This document shows positions 1-13,000 of a stretch of DNA of 64,000 nt, piece after piece. The first letter of the stretch is position 1, and every line of letters begins with the position of its first letter. Made by a program: the position numbers and the translations under genes. The notes below the pieces were generated by a model. The model saw only the letters and a program-made list of their open reading frames with translations, had not been told where the DNA came from and made no database searches. Origin of the DNA: Eleginops maclovinus (Eukaryota > Chordata > Actinopteri > Perciformes > Eleginopidae); the NCBI RefSeq assembly GCF_036324505.1, contig NC_086366.1, forward strand, positions 14,735,427 through 14,799,426, read 5' to 3'.

Positions 1-262
1 TTGCTAGGCAACAGCTTAATGTTATTATTTTCAATATTAAGGGCAATCAATAGACTGAAAGCCTAGGGAAGGTGAAGTTAGACAGTAATAGGCATAATGT
101 GACTGAAACATGAGAGAAGGAAGGGAAACAGGAAGGAAGGCAGGAGAAAACAACAGCACATAGCAAACAGTCTGCTGCCCTCTAATTGATGAGTTATTAA
201 GATCATAATTTCTCAGAGTCCTAGTTCTATCACAGAGATTGATGGCAGGCAGAGAGGAATGT

Positions 263-423
<161 letters not shown>

Positions 424-3207
424 CCTTGATTGTGTAAGCTCTCTGTGCCCTTCAGACTAGTGTGGTCAGTCAGTGAGATAATTTCTCACACACAGCCAAG
501 AAAAAGCACAGAGACAGACACCTCAGTACACTGAGAGAACAAACACGCCTGCATGCAAATACCTACACACAAGTAACCATGATAAAAAAAAACACAAGCC
601 AATCTGTTCGCAGAGGATTTGATTGTTTTGAGCGATGCGCGGATACATCTGCATCAGAGTATCGGCTATTTGGATGCTGCTCGACTGACCGATCAGCCTG
701 GGGAGATGTCCAATCGGGAGAAAACCTGTGCCAGTGGAGATGCTCGTTAATTGTAATATTGGAAATCCATTTACATGCGCAGTGCGTGCAAGGAGTTATA
801 TGGAAGTCAACATTTACTCTTTCACCTCACTCCCCGAATACAAAAAGAGCCCGCTGCCAGAAGAAGGTGTTCCTGCTCATGTCATGACCGGATTGGAATG
901 CTATTTTCTTTTTGTGTTGTGGCTTTTTGGGGTTAAATAGGTACTTTTTTTACAGAGGGAAACAAGTGCATTTATGCCATTTTGGTCATCCTTTAAATCC
1001 TATTTTGATAGAGAAGGAGCAGGAGACAGAGAAAAAGACAGTCAGGTTTATAAGGGTGAAATGAGAAAGAATGAAATTGATAAACTTTTATTGGCTATGA
1101 GCTGCAGTGAGAAAGTAGTTTTATACTGATCAGATAACAGCGGTTACGGACCCATACATTCTCAGAATACCCAGGCCGTTACAAAACCATCAATCCCAAG
1201 CTGGAGCAAGAGGTGTAGACTGACCTATGAAGCATTGATAAGAAATAGCAACTTCATCATGAACACATACAAATAGGCGGTTCATTTCCTATTTAAAAAT
1301 ATGCGGTTCATCAAATACAGATAGATCCACTTCTGTTCAAGCCATATACTCCCCTTAGAAAGCCCAATTAAAACATACACAAACGAGCTGCACTAGTGGT
1401 TATTTTCACCATCAATTAATGTTTTTTTTCCATTAAATGGTATCATCGAGAAGTTTTTAAACAATGGGAAAAAGTACATAGGAGACATCATTAAAAAGAC
1501 TGTTTTGTCCAACCAACAGCCCATAAATGGAAAGTATTAACTCACTAAGATTAAAAATAGAAAAAGCATAAATTCATCACATTAGAGAAGCCAAACCGTG
1601 TAATACATGCCATTGCTTGATGATGGATACATTTATACAATATAAAAATGTGTTGATTCATTTTCTGCTGATCTTTGCTAACTGATAAATCACGTCAGCT
1701 TGAATACAAACAGAATACATGCAATATACAAATTTAGTGTTGAGCTGATGTTAGTGCAGTGAAGAATGTTCAGCATATAAAAGAGGTTGGAAAGAGAGGA
1801 GAGCAAGAGGCTATCAGTAAGTAGGAAGAGTAGGCCAAATGTTAAAAATAAATAGGGACAGGAGAAGGAGAAGAGAAAGACACCACGGGAAGTGAAGTTG
1901 GGTTGCGACGAGATGAAGGAGGTGTGAGAGTGAGAAAAAATACTGTATAGTCTATCAAAATGCAAAATGGAGAGCTTGGGAAAATTCCCTCTGCTACTTT
2001 CATCCAATAGAAAGTGAATTCAGTTAACATAGGGTGAGGGAGTAAGTCAGAGCATGTCCACATATATGCCCATCATTGTGGGAGATTCTTTCAGTGATCA
2101 AAGACTAAGCTCTCTCCTTAAGACTCACTTTCCCTGACATGGTACTGGGTTTGGTTAGATATTATTTCAAAAACTGACAGCATAGTGTATGGCCAAGCAT
2201 CTTCGTGTATATGTTTTAGAGTTATTGTGCATTCTCATTAAAAAAAAAAAAAATCCTGTGGCATTACACCAGAGCACAGATGAACACACACACACTAAAA
2301 TGATCTTGGCAGGGCAAGAGTTACCTATCTGTCAGTGTGCAGCCTCATTTCGCTCCAGCGCAGGTTATTACGACTCAATCGCGGAGTCTGAGTGAGCTGG
2401 CGCAAACAGCACTCAGCACAGCTATGTCCCACTGGGGGAGAGATGATAATGCACTTCTGAAATATGACACCCTTCCCTTGCACCACACTCCCACTATGTA
2501 CTGTACATCCCTTTATATATTATGGTATGCCGTATCTGTGTCTGGTTGGTGAACTGAAGCTGCCCTGCACTTGTTTATACTGGATTTTTGTTCCTGTTAA
2601 GCACACAATTCATTAAAAATAAAAATATTTCTGCATGTTCACTGCCTAAAGAGCAACAAGGGGCTTCAGGTGTGATACAAAATTATTTCAAAATTCCAGC
2701 TGCAAGTGCTGTGTCAACAATGTTTCCTGTATTGTATATTTCATGCGAACCCCATTACATGTGACTCCCTGTGGCATGCTGTTTAAATAAGCTCTGTGTA
2801 AAATGTTTAACAACAAGAGCTCATGGCCGTAAAATTCATCTGTCCCATTGATTATGAGGTAATAGCTGGATAGATTAATGTCTTTCTCTGGGGGTTCACG
2901 CCTCTGCCATGAATCTGAATCACTCACAGACACAGCAAGTGGAGCAGCCTTCATATCCAATAACATGCATTTCTGTCTTCACTCATAATTCACATGCCAA
3001 TTACTGGTTAGTACTACATCAAGCTTCTTCATATCCTCCCTGGCAGTCCTAAATGACCCTCCTCTGACATGATCTCTCACAGAGTTAAGTTGGATTCATT
3101 TGGAAAATCCATTTTTTGAGAGCAATAAAAAAATACTACTGTCAAGTGGTGCAGTGGTACACATCTGAAGTCAAAATTAGAGTTAAAGGAAGATGCAATG
3201 AACAAGA

Positions 3208-3342
<135 letters not shown>

Positions 3343-4248
3343 GGGGGGTTGCGCCACCATAATATATTGCAGTGAGTCAGGTGCTGTGATGGAACAGTGC
3401 TTTCAAAGCTCACGCGCTCAATATCCCCTGCCGCCAATAATGCGCAACACCACATCACTGGCATTAAATATTCAGAAGCTCAGAACAACCAGGTGAACTT
3501 GTGCACCTAACACTCACCCAATCACACACATATTCTGTTAAAGATGATTCTAGCATCTTATTTAAATTAGGAAGTAAATTACATCAACCCTTGTTCACAA
3601 ACCAACTGTTAAAGTTTTGAAACATGCAAAATACCTTCTCTCCACACACACATATTTTGAGTGTCATTTATTAGCCAGAAACAAGAAAACACACAATAAA
3701 CCAAATCAAATATGTGTTTCTTTTGTATAGAAATGTAATATGATCTGGATTTTGTATTATTTGGCCATAATAACAAATTAGGAGTGAAATTATATTTAGC
3801 TGGATTTCCAATATGTATTATTTATGAAACATTTCCAGCTGCTGACAAAAATGACAAAATGGTTAGGGCTTCAAGCCAACATGAAAAAGCAATTCCCCAA
3901 ACCAAATTGAAATTATTCAATTGTGCCATTTGCATGAAGAGAAGCTAAATTCAAAGCAATGTAGGGTACATGGATGCAGGAGGAGAGTTTTAGTCTTGCA
4001 GATATAAAACATAAAATGTGTTTCTAGGTCTATGGGCTTCTTTGTGCCATTAGAGACTTTGCTACTGAGCATCAACTTACTGCTCCAAAAAAAGATCAGA
4101 AAGTGAGTTACATCATTGCTGAAATGTTCCCTCACCAGAAGAGGTCCCATCATCCATTAGCAATGTCTTTCCAGGGATATGTATACTGTTCACAGTTAAG
4201 CCATAATACTGTACTAGTCGATTGCCCTCTGTCCTCGATGGCTCTTAC

Positions 4249-4602
4249 CTGGTTATTAATGCACAGAGCAAGGTGTTTCCTCTCCCGAGCCACAGCCAGA
4301 GTCCCGCTGCGCAGCCTCGCCTCTTCTCCCTGATACATGCTTCTGGAAGGACAGCGCTCAAATTAGGATACACAAACTCCCCAAATATAAAATAAATACT
4401 ATAAGCCCTCAGTGAATGATAAATCTTCACTGTGTGCGGCTGCAGAGTACCGTTATGCAGAATTATATCACTCATCAGTGCATGTCGAAGCAGCCTGTAC
4501 TGGAGCTGCTCGTTAGTCCTAAATAAACACTGTTGCGATACATGTATGACTAAGAACAGTCGGTGGATGTGACACTAACCTGTACGTGCCGTTCCTCAGC
4601 AT
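4249..4602 (-). CDS. Two candidate 5' coding exons, unidentified gene
   Basis: Exon A (coding part 4602-4580) starts at an ATG and reads MLRNGTY, then stops within a codon at a CAG/GTTAGTG donor. Exon B (4342-4249) follows a CCTTCCAG acceptor, restores the frame (AG+A = Arg) and stays open for 31 codons to a CAG/GTAAGAG donor. Its translation begins SMYQGEEARLRSG and ends ALCINNQ. Together they encode about 39 residues, rich in Arg and Glu. Exon A lies in a GC-rich stretch that could be a promoter and 5'UTR. I do not recognise the protein and found no in-frame third exon before position 1. In human the gene beyond MFSD1 in this direction is IQCJ/SCHIP1, but these residues do not resemble what I know of either. 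Matching splice phases and reading frame support real exons; the call remains tentative. Confidence 0.4.
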
Positions 4603-5110
4603 GACGAGCTCTCCCTCTCTCCGTGGTCAGACAGAGATGAAGTGAACACCTTGAGTCGGGAGCAGCGGGAGAGACACCAGACTTGTATGTTGCAGCCAAT
4701 GGGACGCTGAGCTTGCGTGCGTTTTGATACAGCGCCCACCGCGCGTGTGTAGACCGTGTCATTTAACTTAATTGGCTATAATCACAGCATTAGTTATTCT
4801 GCACACCTGCTCTCTGGGGAAGGGGTGATCTCTTACTACAGCATCTACAGCCTAATATTTGCCAGTCTATTTGCTCATATCCTAGATATGGCGTTATAAT
4901 GGTTTACATCACACAGGTGTGGGCTGAGACCAGGGGGGAAGCAAGAGTAGAACAAACACATATATTTGGTGCCATTTTTTAACGAAGCACACGTCATCCT
5001 TAAAGAGAACGGAGGTGAGCTGCAGACAGGTGAGCTGCAAGGAGAACTAAGTGAATGTACTCTCAAGTTAAGTAACTAGAGGCCTCCAACTTATCAAAAC
5101 ATTTATTTGA

Positions 5111-6103
5111 ATGGAGGACTTCCAAATCTGTCCAGTTAACAACTACTATAAAAGGATCCTTCTACCAGTGTCCTACAGCCTCGTGTTTCTGCTGGGCTTG
5201 AGTTTGAACGGCGCCCTGTTGTGGTACATTTTCGGTCGGACGCGCCGCTGGAGCAGCACGGTCATCTACATGACCAACCTGGCGGTGGCGGATCTCCTCT
5301 ACGTGCTGGCTTTGCCACCTCTCATCATCAGCAACGCCATGGGCGGCGTGTGGCCCTTCGGCAACATCATCTGTAAAAGCGTCAGGTTTTTCTTCTTCGT
5401 CAACCTCCACTGTAGCATGATGTTTCTCACGTGCGTCAGCGTGCACCGTTTCATCGGAGTGTGCTTCCCTATTGCTGGTGTGCGCCTTAGGACCAAAAAA
5501 CTGGCCATCTTGGCGTCAGGATCGGTGTGGATCCTGGCGACTGCAGAGATTTTACCGACACTGGTCTTTGCACACACGGGTGTCATCAACAACATGACAG
5601 TGTGCTTTGAAATGACCAGCCCAGAGAGATTTAAAGAGTACTTCGCTTATGGGCTGTTTTTAACCATAGTGGGGTTTCTGATCCCATTCCTCGTTGTTAT
5701 CACCTGTTACTGCTCCATGATGACGGCGCTTCACTGTAGGGCCACGGACAGCATCTCTCACGCCAGGACTGCTCGTATGCGCAACAAGTCTCTTTACACT
5801 CTCTTAGTTGTGTGTCTCGTGTTTGTGGTGTGTTTTGTCCCTTATCACATTGCCCGGACCGTCTACTTGTTTGTGAGGGTGTACATGGCCGGGGACTGTC
5901 ATCTTTTGAACATAGTCATGATTTCCTTCAAGATGTGGAAGCCTGTGGTCAGCTTTAACTGCTGCGCAAACCCTCTCCTCTACTTTTTGGGCAGTGATGG
6001 GCAACGTAGGAAGCTGCGGGCCTGGCTGTGGATGAAGAGGAAAAGAGTAGAGCCCACCGTGTGTCTGGTGGACGAAGGCAGCACTAACAGGTCCGGGGGG
6101 TAG
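5111..6103 (+). CDS. P2Y nucleotide receptor, P2Y2/4/6-like (intronless)
   Basis: A 330-residue class A GPCR in one exon, expected at the plasma membrane as a Gq-type receptor for extracellular nucleotides. Seven hydrophobic segments lie near residues 17-40, 55-78, 92-113, 130-150, 180-203, 232-255 and 275-298. Family marks seen: LNGALLWYI in TM1, NLAVADLLYVLALP in TM2, the Cys before TM3 and Cys in ECL2 (NNMTVCFEM), HRFIGVCFP after TM3 (the His-Arg form of the DRY box typical of P2Y2/4/6), and HIAR in TM6 (the HxxR ligand motif). The TYCSMM-like region after TM5 and the short ECL2 resemble chicken P2Y3 and P2Y6. Odd points: TM7 reads KMWK where this subfamily has (Q/K)xxR, and the end of TM7 is NPLLY instead of DPxxY. 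Start: the first in-frame ATG, giving a normal short N-terminus. Class is certain; subtype within P2Y2/3/4/6 is not. Confidence 0.85.
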   Translation: MEDFQICPVNNYYKRILLPVSYSLVFLLGLSLNGALLWYIFGRTRRWSSTVIYMTNLAVADLLYVLALPPLIISNAMGGVWPFGNIICKSVRFFFFVNLHCSMMFLTCVSVHRFIGVCFPIAGVRLRTKKLAILASGSVWILATAEILPTLVFAHTGVINNMTVCFEMTSPERFKEYFAYGLFLTIVGFLIPFLVVITCYCSMMTALHCRATDSISHARTARMRNKSLYTLLVVCLVFVVCFVPYHIARTVYLFVRVYMAGDCHLLNIVMISFKMWKPVVSFNCCANPLLYFLGSDGQRRKLRAWLWMKRKRVEPTVCLVDEGSTNRSGG

Positions 6104-6473
6104 AGAGCATCCTTTGGAAGTCTCAATTTTCCATAAGTGACTTTTAAAATAAGTCAGTGCAGTATTAATTCCGAAATGATACCACTGTCTATACTGTTTA
6201 ATTATTATTTTGCAAACTTCAACAAATCCCACAAGGCACTGACTTGTGGGGCATCTTTTATTTCCACTAACATATTGCAACCTATTAAACCTGAACTAAA
6301 AGCAAAGTTAGAGATTGTATGTCCTGCAAAGCTGGTTTTTATAACCAATGATAATGTGGCCAGAGGTGACGTATAACATTTGAGGGAACTGGTGCCCTCT
6401 GTCGTCAGCAGAGGGCTAAGCCTCTAGACCAGACCCAAGAACAGCATCTACAGGCAACATATAGCATTAGCTT

Positions 6474-6507
6474 TTTATTTTATTACACATACTCATAGAA
6501 AAATAAA
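6474..6507. terminator. Convergent poly(A) signals on both strands
   Basis: On the minus strand positions 6484-6474 read AATAAAATAAA, two overlapping poly(A) hexamers, placed about 300 bp after the stop of the candidate mfsd1 terminal exon. On the plus strand AATAAA lies at 6502-6507, about 400 bp after the P2Y receptor stop. The two transcription units would therefore meet tail to tail here. Hexamers alone are weak evidence. Confidence 0.4.
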
Positions 6508-6785
6508 TATTTATGTTGTGGTTTCTAGCAAAAGGCACACAAGATATGGTGGAGCAAATACAAAAAACTGAAAAAGAATGTCTTAGGTGATGCTAATGAT
6601 AGTACACATAGGCTACCAGTCTACATTTTCAGGATATCAGTCACTTCTGTGAAGGATACCTTGAAGGCAAAAAGTGCTTAAGTATTTCTGTAAACAGGGA
6701 CACATTGTAGGTACCCTCTTTCTTAATGCATCCTTGTCTGGAGCCACAGAGCTACAGCGCTGAAGGAGCAGCTGAATGAAAGGCA

Positions 6786-7146
6786 TCATTTCAGAACACT
6801 CCTGTATGCAAGTGATGACAGATGGGAAGAGCAGTGGTCTGGGAGCTGAGAGCAGAGAGCACAAGAAAAATAAAGTGAAGGGAAATAAAGTGTTGGATTA
6901 TAAAGTGAAGCAGTAAAACCAATTCTCCTGGTCTTCTTTTAAAAACAAATGCATTGCCAGTGTGACGTTTTGAAAACTGAATTAGGAAATAATGGGATTT
7001 CTGTTTGAATTGAGTCAAAGCATAAGTGATGTGTACATACCTGTGCACCCAGCCTTGAGAGGTACCGGTTGCGTAAGCCAAAAGCAGACATATGTGCCAA
7101 TCTAGCCAACTCACCCTCTGACACCCTACTGGATCGCCTTTTAATC
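6786..7146 (-). CDS. mfsd1: Candidate alternative 3' exons of mfsd1
   Basis: The last main mfsd1 exon carries a strong splice donor, AGA/GTGAGT, overlapping its stop codon. If used (exon ending at 10083, phase 2), it joins in frame to 7146-7041: acceptor TCCTGCAG, 35 open codons starting IKRRSSRVSEGELARL and ending LSRLGAQ, donor CAG/GTATGT. That joins in phase 0 to 6845-6786: acceptor CTCTCAG, 19 codons starting LPDHCSS, then TGA. Tandem AATAAA follows at 6484-6474. The result would be a 523-residue protein with a basic, Ser/Arg-rich cytosolic tail of about 54 residues beyond the usual end. The exons were chosen because phases, splice sites and poly(A) signals all agree. They could instead belong to another gene or be chance. 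Confidence 0.35.
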
Positions 7147-8939
7147 CTGCAGGAATAATAATGTTGACATTCTTATCATCTCCTGCTAGAACTAACAAGC
7201 ACTATTATTTCTATATAACAGACAGGATTAATCAGGCACAGTCTGCTGCACAACGCTGAAATAACACCTTATTACAATTGGTGCAGGGAACACAAACCCA
7301 TGCAGAAAAAAACAATTGCACAATTAGAGCAAGTTCAAATGCTTTCAAATAGTTGCGTTTAATTACATGCCATTGTATTATTAACAATTGTGATTTGGTT
7401 CTACAAAAATATAAACATTTTAGTGGCTTTCCATACAAGCTCACTGTCTTTCATTGGACAATGGATCTTGTGTCATTTCTTGTACACAGCTCAATAACAG
7501 TTGATACTTTCACACAAATACTCTCAGTTAACCACCATTGTGCAAATGTGTGATAGGTGAGGAGAGCGGCATGTTTCTGGTTGTACAGTATGACATTCTG
7601 GTCATTATAATGTGCAATCACAACATTTTAACTATGCAACCAGCTTCTTGCAGGGGTTGGGCTCTATAAGGTAACTTAACACCAGATTGAAAAGCAGATT
7701 AAGACTCTGATTCTAGTCTAACCATCACTAGTAATCATACAGTGCAAGGAAATGCCCTATAAAACACGTCTAAATCACTGCAGTAAAGTGAGAAGTCAAA
7801 CTATGTGAGGTAAAACAATACAACTTTTTTTGGTGGGCGTTCCTCTTAATTATTTGATGACTTGTTTCAACAACTGAGGTAGTGATTGTTTATCCGCCAG
7901 TTTCCGACCCTGATAACAACACAGGGATAAATCTCTTCCCACTTCACTGGAATGAGTGAATATTTTGATTAAGCAAGTAGAAATATGGGGCAATGCTTAA
8001 TACCACTTAGTTACCTGAGCAAGAAAATGCAGCAAAATAGTTTAAAACATGATTTAAAGGTGATAAAAAAAATGTTTGTAAAAGTGCTATTACATGGGTA
8101 TATGCACTTGAAAGTGAGCCTCTTTCTTTTTCTTGTCTTTCAGATCATTATAGGAATACATTATTTGATGAGGCAAAAGAAAATGAATCTTTATCTTTCA
8201 AAATCAGTAAAGAGCACGTAAAGGAATTTAGATATAAAATAATTAAACATCAAAGGTTTAAACAATAGAGAGCTATGCTCTTTTAGACATTATAAACCAT
8301 AAAAGGTCAATGACGCATATGATTTGAATTTAGTATGAAAGTCCATTGAGGAGGATTTTGGTTGGCAACTATTGTGAACGCTGACAACTGCTATGTACAT
8401 AAACAAACTGCTGAGTTGAAAAAAGGCGAATAACAGAGTTGTTCTGAAAACAACTTGGAACAAAAACATAAAAACATCCATAAAGTTTCCATTATATACA
8501 TTTAAAACAATTGCGATAATGTAGAGAAATCCTATATTGCATGATCCATTACCATGTCATAAAATCAAACTATCTATCTAATATAGGCACCTTTCCACAG
8601 GATATGCGTCTCGTGTTTGCTTAACATTTAAAATGGTTGAAAAACACTATCAATGCATCTTGACTTTCAACGGAAGTTTGACACACCCACGCACGCACAA
8701 GTCAGTGGTTGATATGAACTCAGTATTGAGGCCAAACTGAGATGTGTCATTGGTCAGTGTCCTCCTGGTAGGGACATAATAAGCTATTAATAAAAAGGTT
8801 GGTTTTGTTCAGACAGTCAGTTGTGATGGGAAGAGTGGGCAGAGTCAGTAGTGCAGTCCCGCCCTGTGGCAGTTGATTGACAGCTCTGGGGTGGACAGTG
8901 CAGCCTGCTGTCTCTGAAGCCCAGGACTATGTGTTCCCT

Positions 8940-8978
<39 letters not shown>

Positions 8979-10078
8979 TGGAAAATATCAGTCACAGAAC
9001 AGACCAGAAAATATTAGTCTGTATATTCACAACAAGACAAAATAAAAGAACATATGTAAATAGATTGACAGATAAATAAATTAGAGAAACAGATAAAAAG
9101 AGACAAAGAGGCGGCGGTATAAACAAACACAGATCTTATCTCTGTACCATTCTTATGCAACTTGTGAGAACAGAAAGTATAGTTGCACCAGAAAAACTTG
9201 GTTGTTCTGTTTTTACATAACAAACATAAAGTAACCACAAGTGGTTGATGTTAAAGGGCAACTGCAACCTAAAAAAATGTAACCACTTGGTTATGCCTAC
9301 ATAGTATGCATTTCCTCTTTCATGTTGTAGTCATCAAAGTCTTCGTACATTAAGCCCTTATACAAAAAGCGCATGAGTGCTTTGCCACCAAACAATTAAA
9401 GTCTTTAAGCAAAGGACAGTTATACTGCTGACATCGCTTTGATTTGGTTGTTTTAAAGTAGTTTAGACAAGCTAAGACAAAACCACGTATGAAGTGTCCT
9501 TTTTTTTTTTTCATTTTGTCTGTGTTCACTCCTGTATTTTCACAAATGTTATTCTCTTTAAAATTCAATAATTATAGATATGTCAACAAATGACAAATGG
9601 TATCCTATTTTCAGAGGCCATACATATATTTGCTGTAACAACCAAGAATGAATTCATACCCTACCAGTCAACATTTCCATGATAAAGTGACTGATCTCTT
9701 CTCTGAACTCCTGCACCTAGTAAAACTATGGAGTTGTGGATATGCTGTTAAAAAAATGCAAGATTCTGCAACTTTGGGTGCAAGTCATGTGTTTGGAGTG
9801 TAAAATAAAGAACAAATCCATAAAAACATCACTCGTCTGTACCAGTGACATTCAAAATCATACACAATCATACATCATTTGTTGAATTATATGTTATAGC
9901 TAACTTGACATACTGACTAGAAGCAAATTAGTACAGTGGCTCTTGCATATGTACCAACATATGCCTACACCAATTGATTAAATAAGTAACTTCATTAGTA
10001 ATCATGTTTATGAGATGCTTGTCTAAATTTAGGGTAAGATGGTAGAAGAGGCAAAGGAGGGTGTAGGGTCAAAACTAC
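7147..10078. other. Region downstream of main mfsd1 stop
   Basis: This is either mfsd1 3'UTR plus intergenic DNA, or an intron if the candidate 3' exons at 7146-6786 are used. No convincing minus-strand poly(A) hexamer was seen immediately after the stop at 10079, which mildly favours continued transcription. Apart from a TCA repeat I see nothing coding. Confidence 0.5.
8941..8978. repeat. (TCA)n trinucleotide repeat
   Basis: About 12-13 units of TCA (ATG/GAT on the minus strand), directly after a minus-strand acceptor-like TTTTCCAG. It lies 1.1 kb downstream of the main mfsd1 stop. Confidence 0.9.
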
Positions 10079-13000
10079 TCACTCTGCGTCTGAAGTGGAT
10101 TCTTTTAGGAGTTTGGCTCGGTCTGCAGCTGACATGTTCAAATCTCCTCCTGGAGCAAGAGAGGGAGAAAGCCAAATTAAGAGGCGAGTGCTGACGAGTA
10201 ACAGGGTAAAGTGAAGAGCGTTCATAAGATAAATAGAATATGATCGATTTGGTAGAGAACACTGAGACAGTATGGAGAGGAAGAGCAGAGAGGAGAAGTA
10301 AAGCAGTGATCTCAAAGCTTCAGTCTTCTGTTACCTTTGAGATAATCCACAAAGTACAGCATCACCACTGCTATCAGTGCAACTGCAGGAAATAAGGGGA
10401 AAATGTGGGAAGTCACTGACCATGTCACTCAAATGTGTCTAAAAGGAGTTGGAAAGATTCATAAACCAACACACAAACACACAGAAAGACCTTACCGCAG
10501 ATGCAGACGCAGAAAAACACTTCTAAAAACAGGTATCCTCGGGTGTCTAGGATAGCTCCTGCTGCCATGGCAATGAGAGCCAGTCCCAGGTTCTGGATGG
10601 ACTGCATGCTGAGGGACAAAAGCAGAAGATCAACATCAGTTTTAATTATAAACAACAACAATTGTCAATCACAACTGTTAGTTAGCACACTGAAAATGTA
10701 TGATATTGGTACTTTTCTAGCCATTTCAATTACATACAAGCCATAGGCTGTCCCCAGCTGATGCTCTGGTACCACAAAGGCCACCATGGGCCACAGTGCA
10801 CAGGCCAATAAGGAATAGGAAACACCCAGCAGAGACTGGAAAACAGAAGACACAGCTGCATAGATAACATAGTATATGACAATATATATTTAACAACCAA
10901 TACTGGAAATGTAGAAGTGGTGCAATAGAAATATTTACTTATATGTTTATCCAGTTCCTTAAAATAGTGTTTTAACACTAAATAAAAATACAATCAGCAG
11001 TTACATTATTTTGTCATTTCTCTAAACGCAAACAAATATCATTCCTACCACCTCAGGCTGCAGGTACACCTCACCATTAAACACAAAAGTTCTCTCCACA
11101 AAGAAAAATCAATGAGTGTGCAACTTTAAGTGCACTTTGTGTTTAGAGGAACTTGTATCTTCACCCACTTTGACTCACATCCTTCAGCCTCACAGGCGCA
11201 GTGAATGTACTGTGACTACCAACAGTGTCATTCCTTCATACAACTAACCCTATCACTCTTTCTAAATGTAAAAAAATACAATTTTGTCAGGGTACAGGTC
11301 AAAAGAGTTGTCAGGGGCATTACCATGGCGATCCATGGGTTCCAGAAGGTGAAGGCCAGCATCATGTGAGCAGCAAGTGTTGTGATCACTGCAACCATTA
11401 CCCAAATCACGTTCTTGCCCGTCCTATCCACCATGAAGCCTAGAACTGGAGATGCAGGGGCTGAGATGATGTACACAATACTGTGAAAAAAAGAGAAGGG
11501 TATTCATTTTTTATGACTAGAACCAAGGCAAATTAAATTATGTCATGCTGTAGTTTAGGCTGCTTAGCAACGGAAATTTGAGTTCAGAAAAGACGTGCTA
11601 AAGTCAGAATTTATGTGTGAGATGACTTTTTTGTCATATGACATCTTAAAAGTATTCTTCATTCAAAGTTTCCAGTGTCTTATCATTTCTCAGGTGAAAA
11701 TCTGCTAAAGCCACGCTGGAAATGTAAATTGGCCAGCTGTCCATTAGATCAAAGAATATACAGGCCATGAAGGAAATGCTAAATAAATCAGAAACCGCAG
11801 ACTGGAGGATTGTTCAAAAATGCCTGATGCGAGTTACCTGTTGACAGCTCTGGCTTCAGCTGGTGAGAAGTTGAATTTTTCAATGAAGAACACCCTGTAA
11901 ATAAAAAGACGAGATGTTGGGCTCACAGTACAGAGAGCTGCTCGACCTTTATATTGATGTGACAACAAAAGGAGGAAAAATTGAGTTGACTTTTGCAGCA
12001 GATAGGTCTCCGTCTTCTATTCATTGTTTTCTGCCCCATTTGCATAACCAGTATTTGCTTTGTAAGCACAGACACAGAAAACCCATGATAGTTGCCAAGT
12101 GATCTGAGAGTGCCTTTCAAAGAAGTAAATAGAGGTTGTAATGTCCTCAATTAGTTTCTTTCACCGCAAACCCATTTGTCAAATCTCTTTCCATTTCTGA
12201 CTCCCGCTCCATCCATTTGGGGTTTGATGGCAGACAGCATTGTAAGGATGCATTGTTAAAGCTGTGATCAGACTGCATCCTGATTTCATAGGGGTTGTCC
12301 ATTTAATTAATGCCATGCAACTTAAACATAATACGCACCGTATTGAATTTAATTACATTTATTTTTACCCAAGGAATGGTTAAGATATTTTCTTCAAGCA
12401 TTATATTAAAACTAGCACTCCATAATTTTAGCGTACAATTGCCCCCGTTTTCAGAGTTAGCATGTTATTATAGTATCTCTCAACTGTGTGTGTAAAAGAC
12501 ACTAATGAAATACTCACTGTCCTAGTCCAATAAAGGGAAAAATGGCAACATAGTAGCCAACGCAAATGAAGAAGATGAGCCACAGGGTGAAGGGGAAGTC
12601 TTTCACGTCAGTCAACTTGATCACCTCACCTAATATGCAAGATTAAAATACATGCAGAACAGTTGGAACGGCTTGTCTGATAAAGTATACAATTTGTTCC
12701 AAAAGGAAAAAACAAACACACATTAATTTAACTCTTTTTACAAAGAAAGCCACAACACAGTGGAGAAAGTGCTGAATCCAATGAACTGTCTGGCCAGAAC
12801 GACAATTTTAAGTAGATAACAGTGAAAACAAAACGAAGCCCGACACTCTCCCATTGTCAACACTGACTTTACTCTAGTAAATATTGACAGAGGAGGTCAA
12901 AAAGGAAAAAACTAAAGATAAAAAAAAACACAATCTTGGAATAGATTACCTGTTTTGCCTTGTTCCTTGTTGAGGATCTTCTCTGCTCTTTTGTCAAGGA

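Noticed and set aside
579..940. Two overlapping plus-strand frames of 102 and 70 codons
   Set aside because: No recognisable motif, no splice or promoter support, and ordinary base composition.
8830..8979. Minus-strand exon candidate with an acceptor before a GAT (poly-Asp) run and an open frame to a stop
   Set aside because: Joined to mfsd1 by phase it gives an immediate stop. The Asp run is a simple repeat, and the rest resembles no protein. It might be 3'UTR at most.
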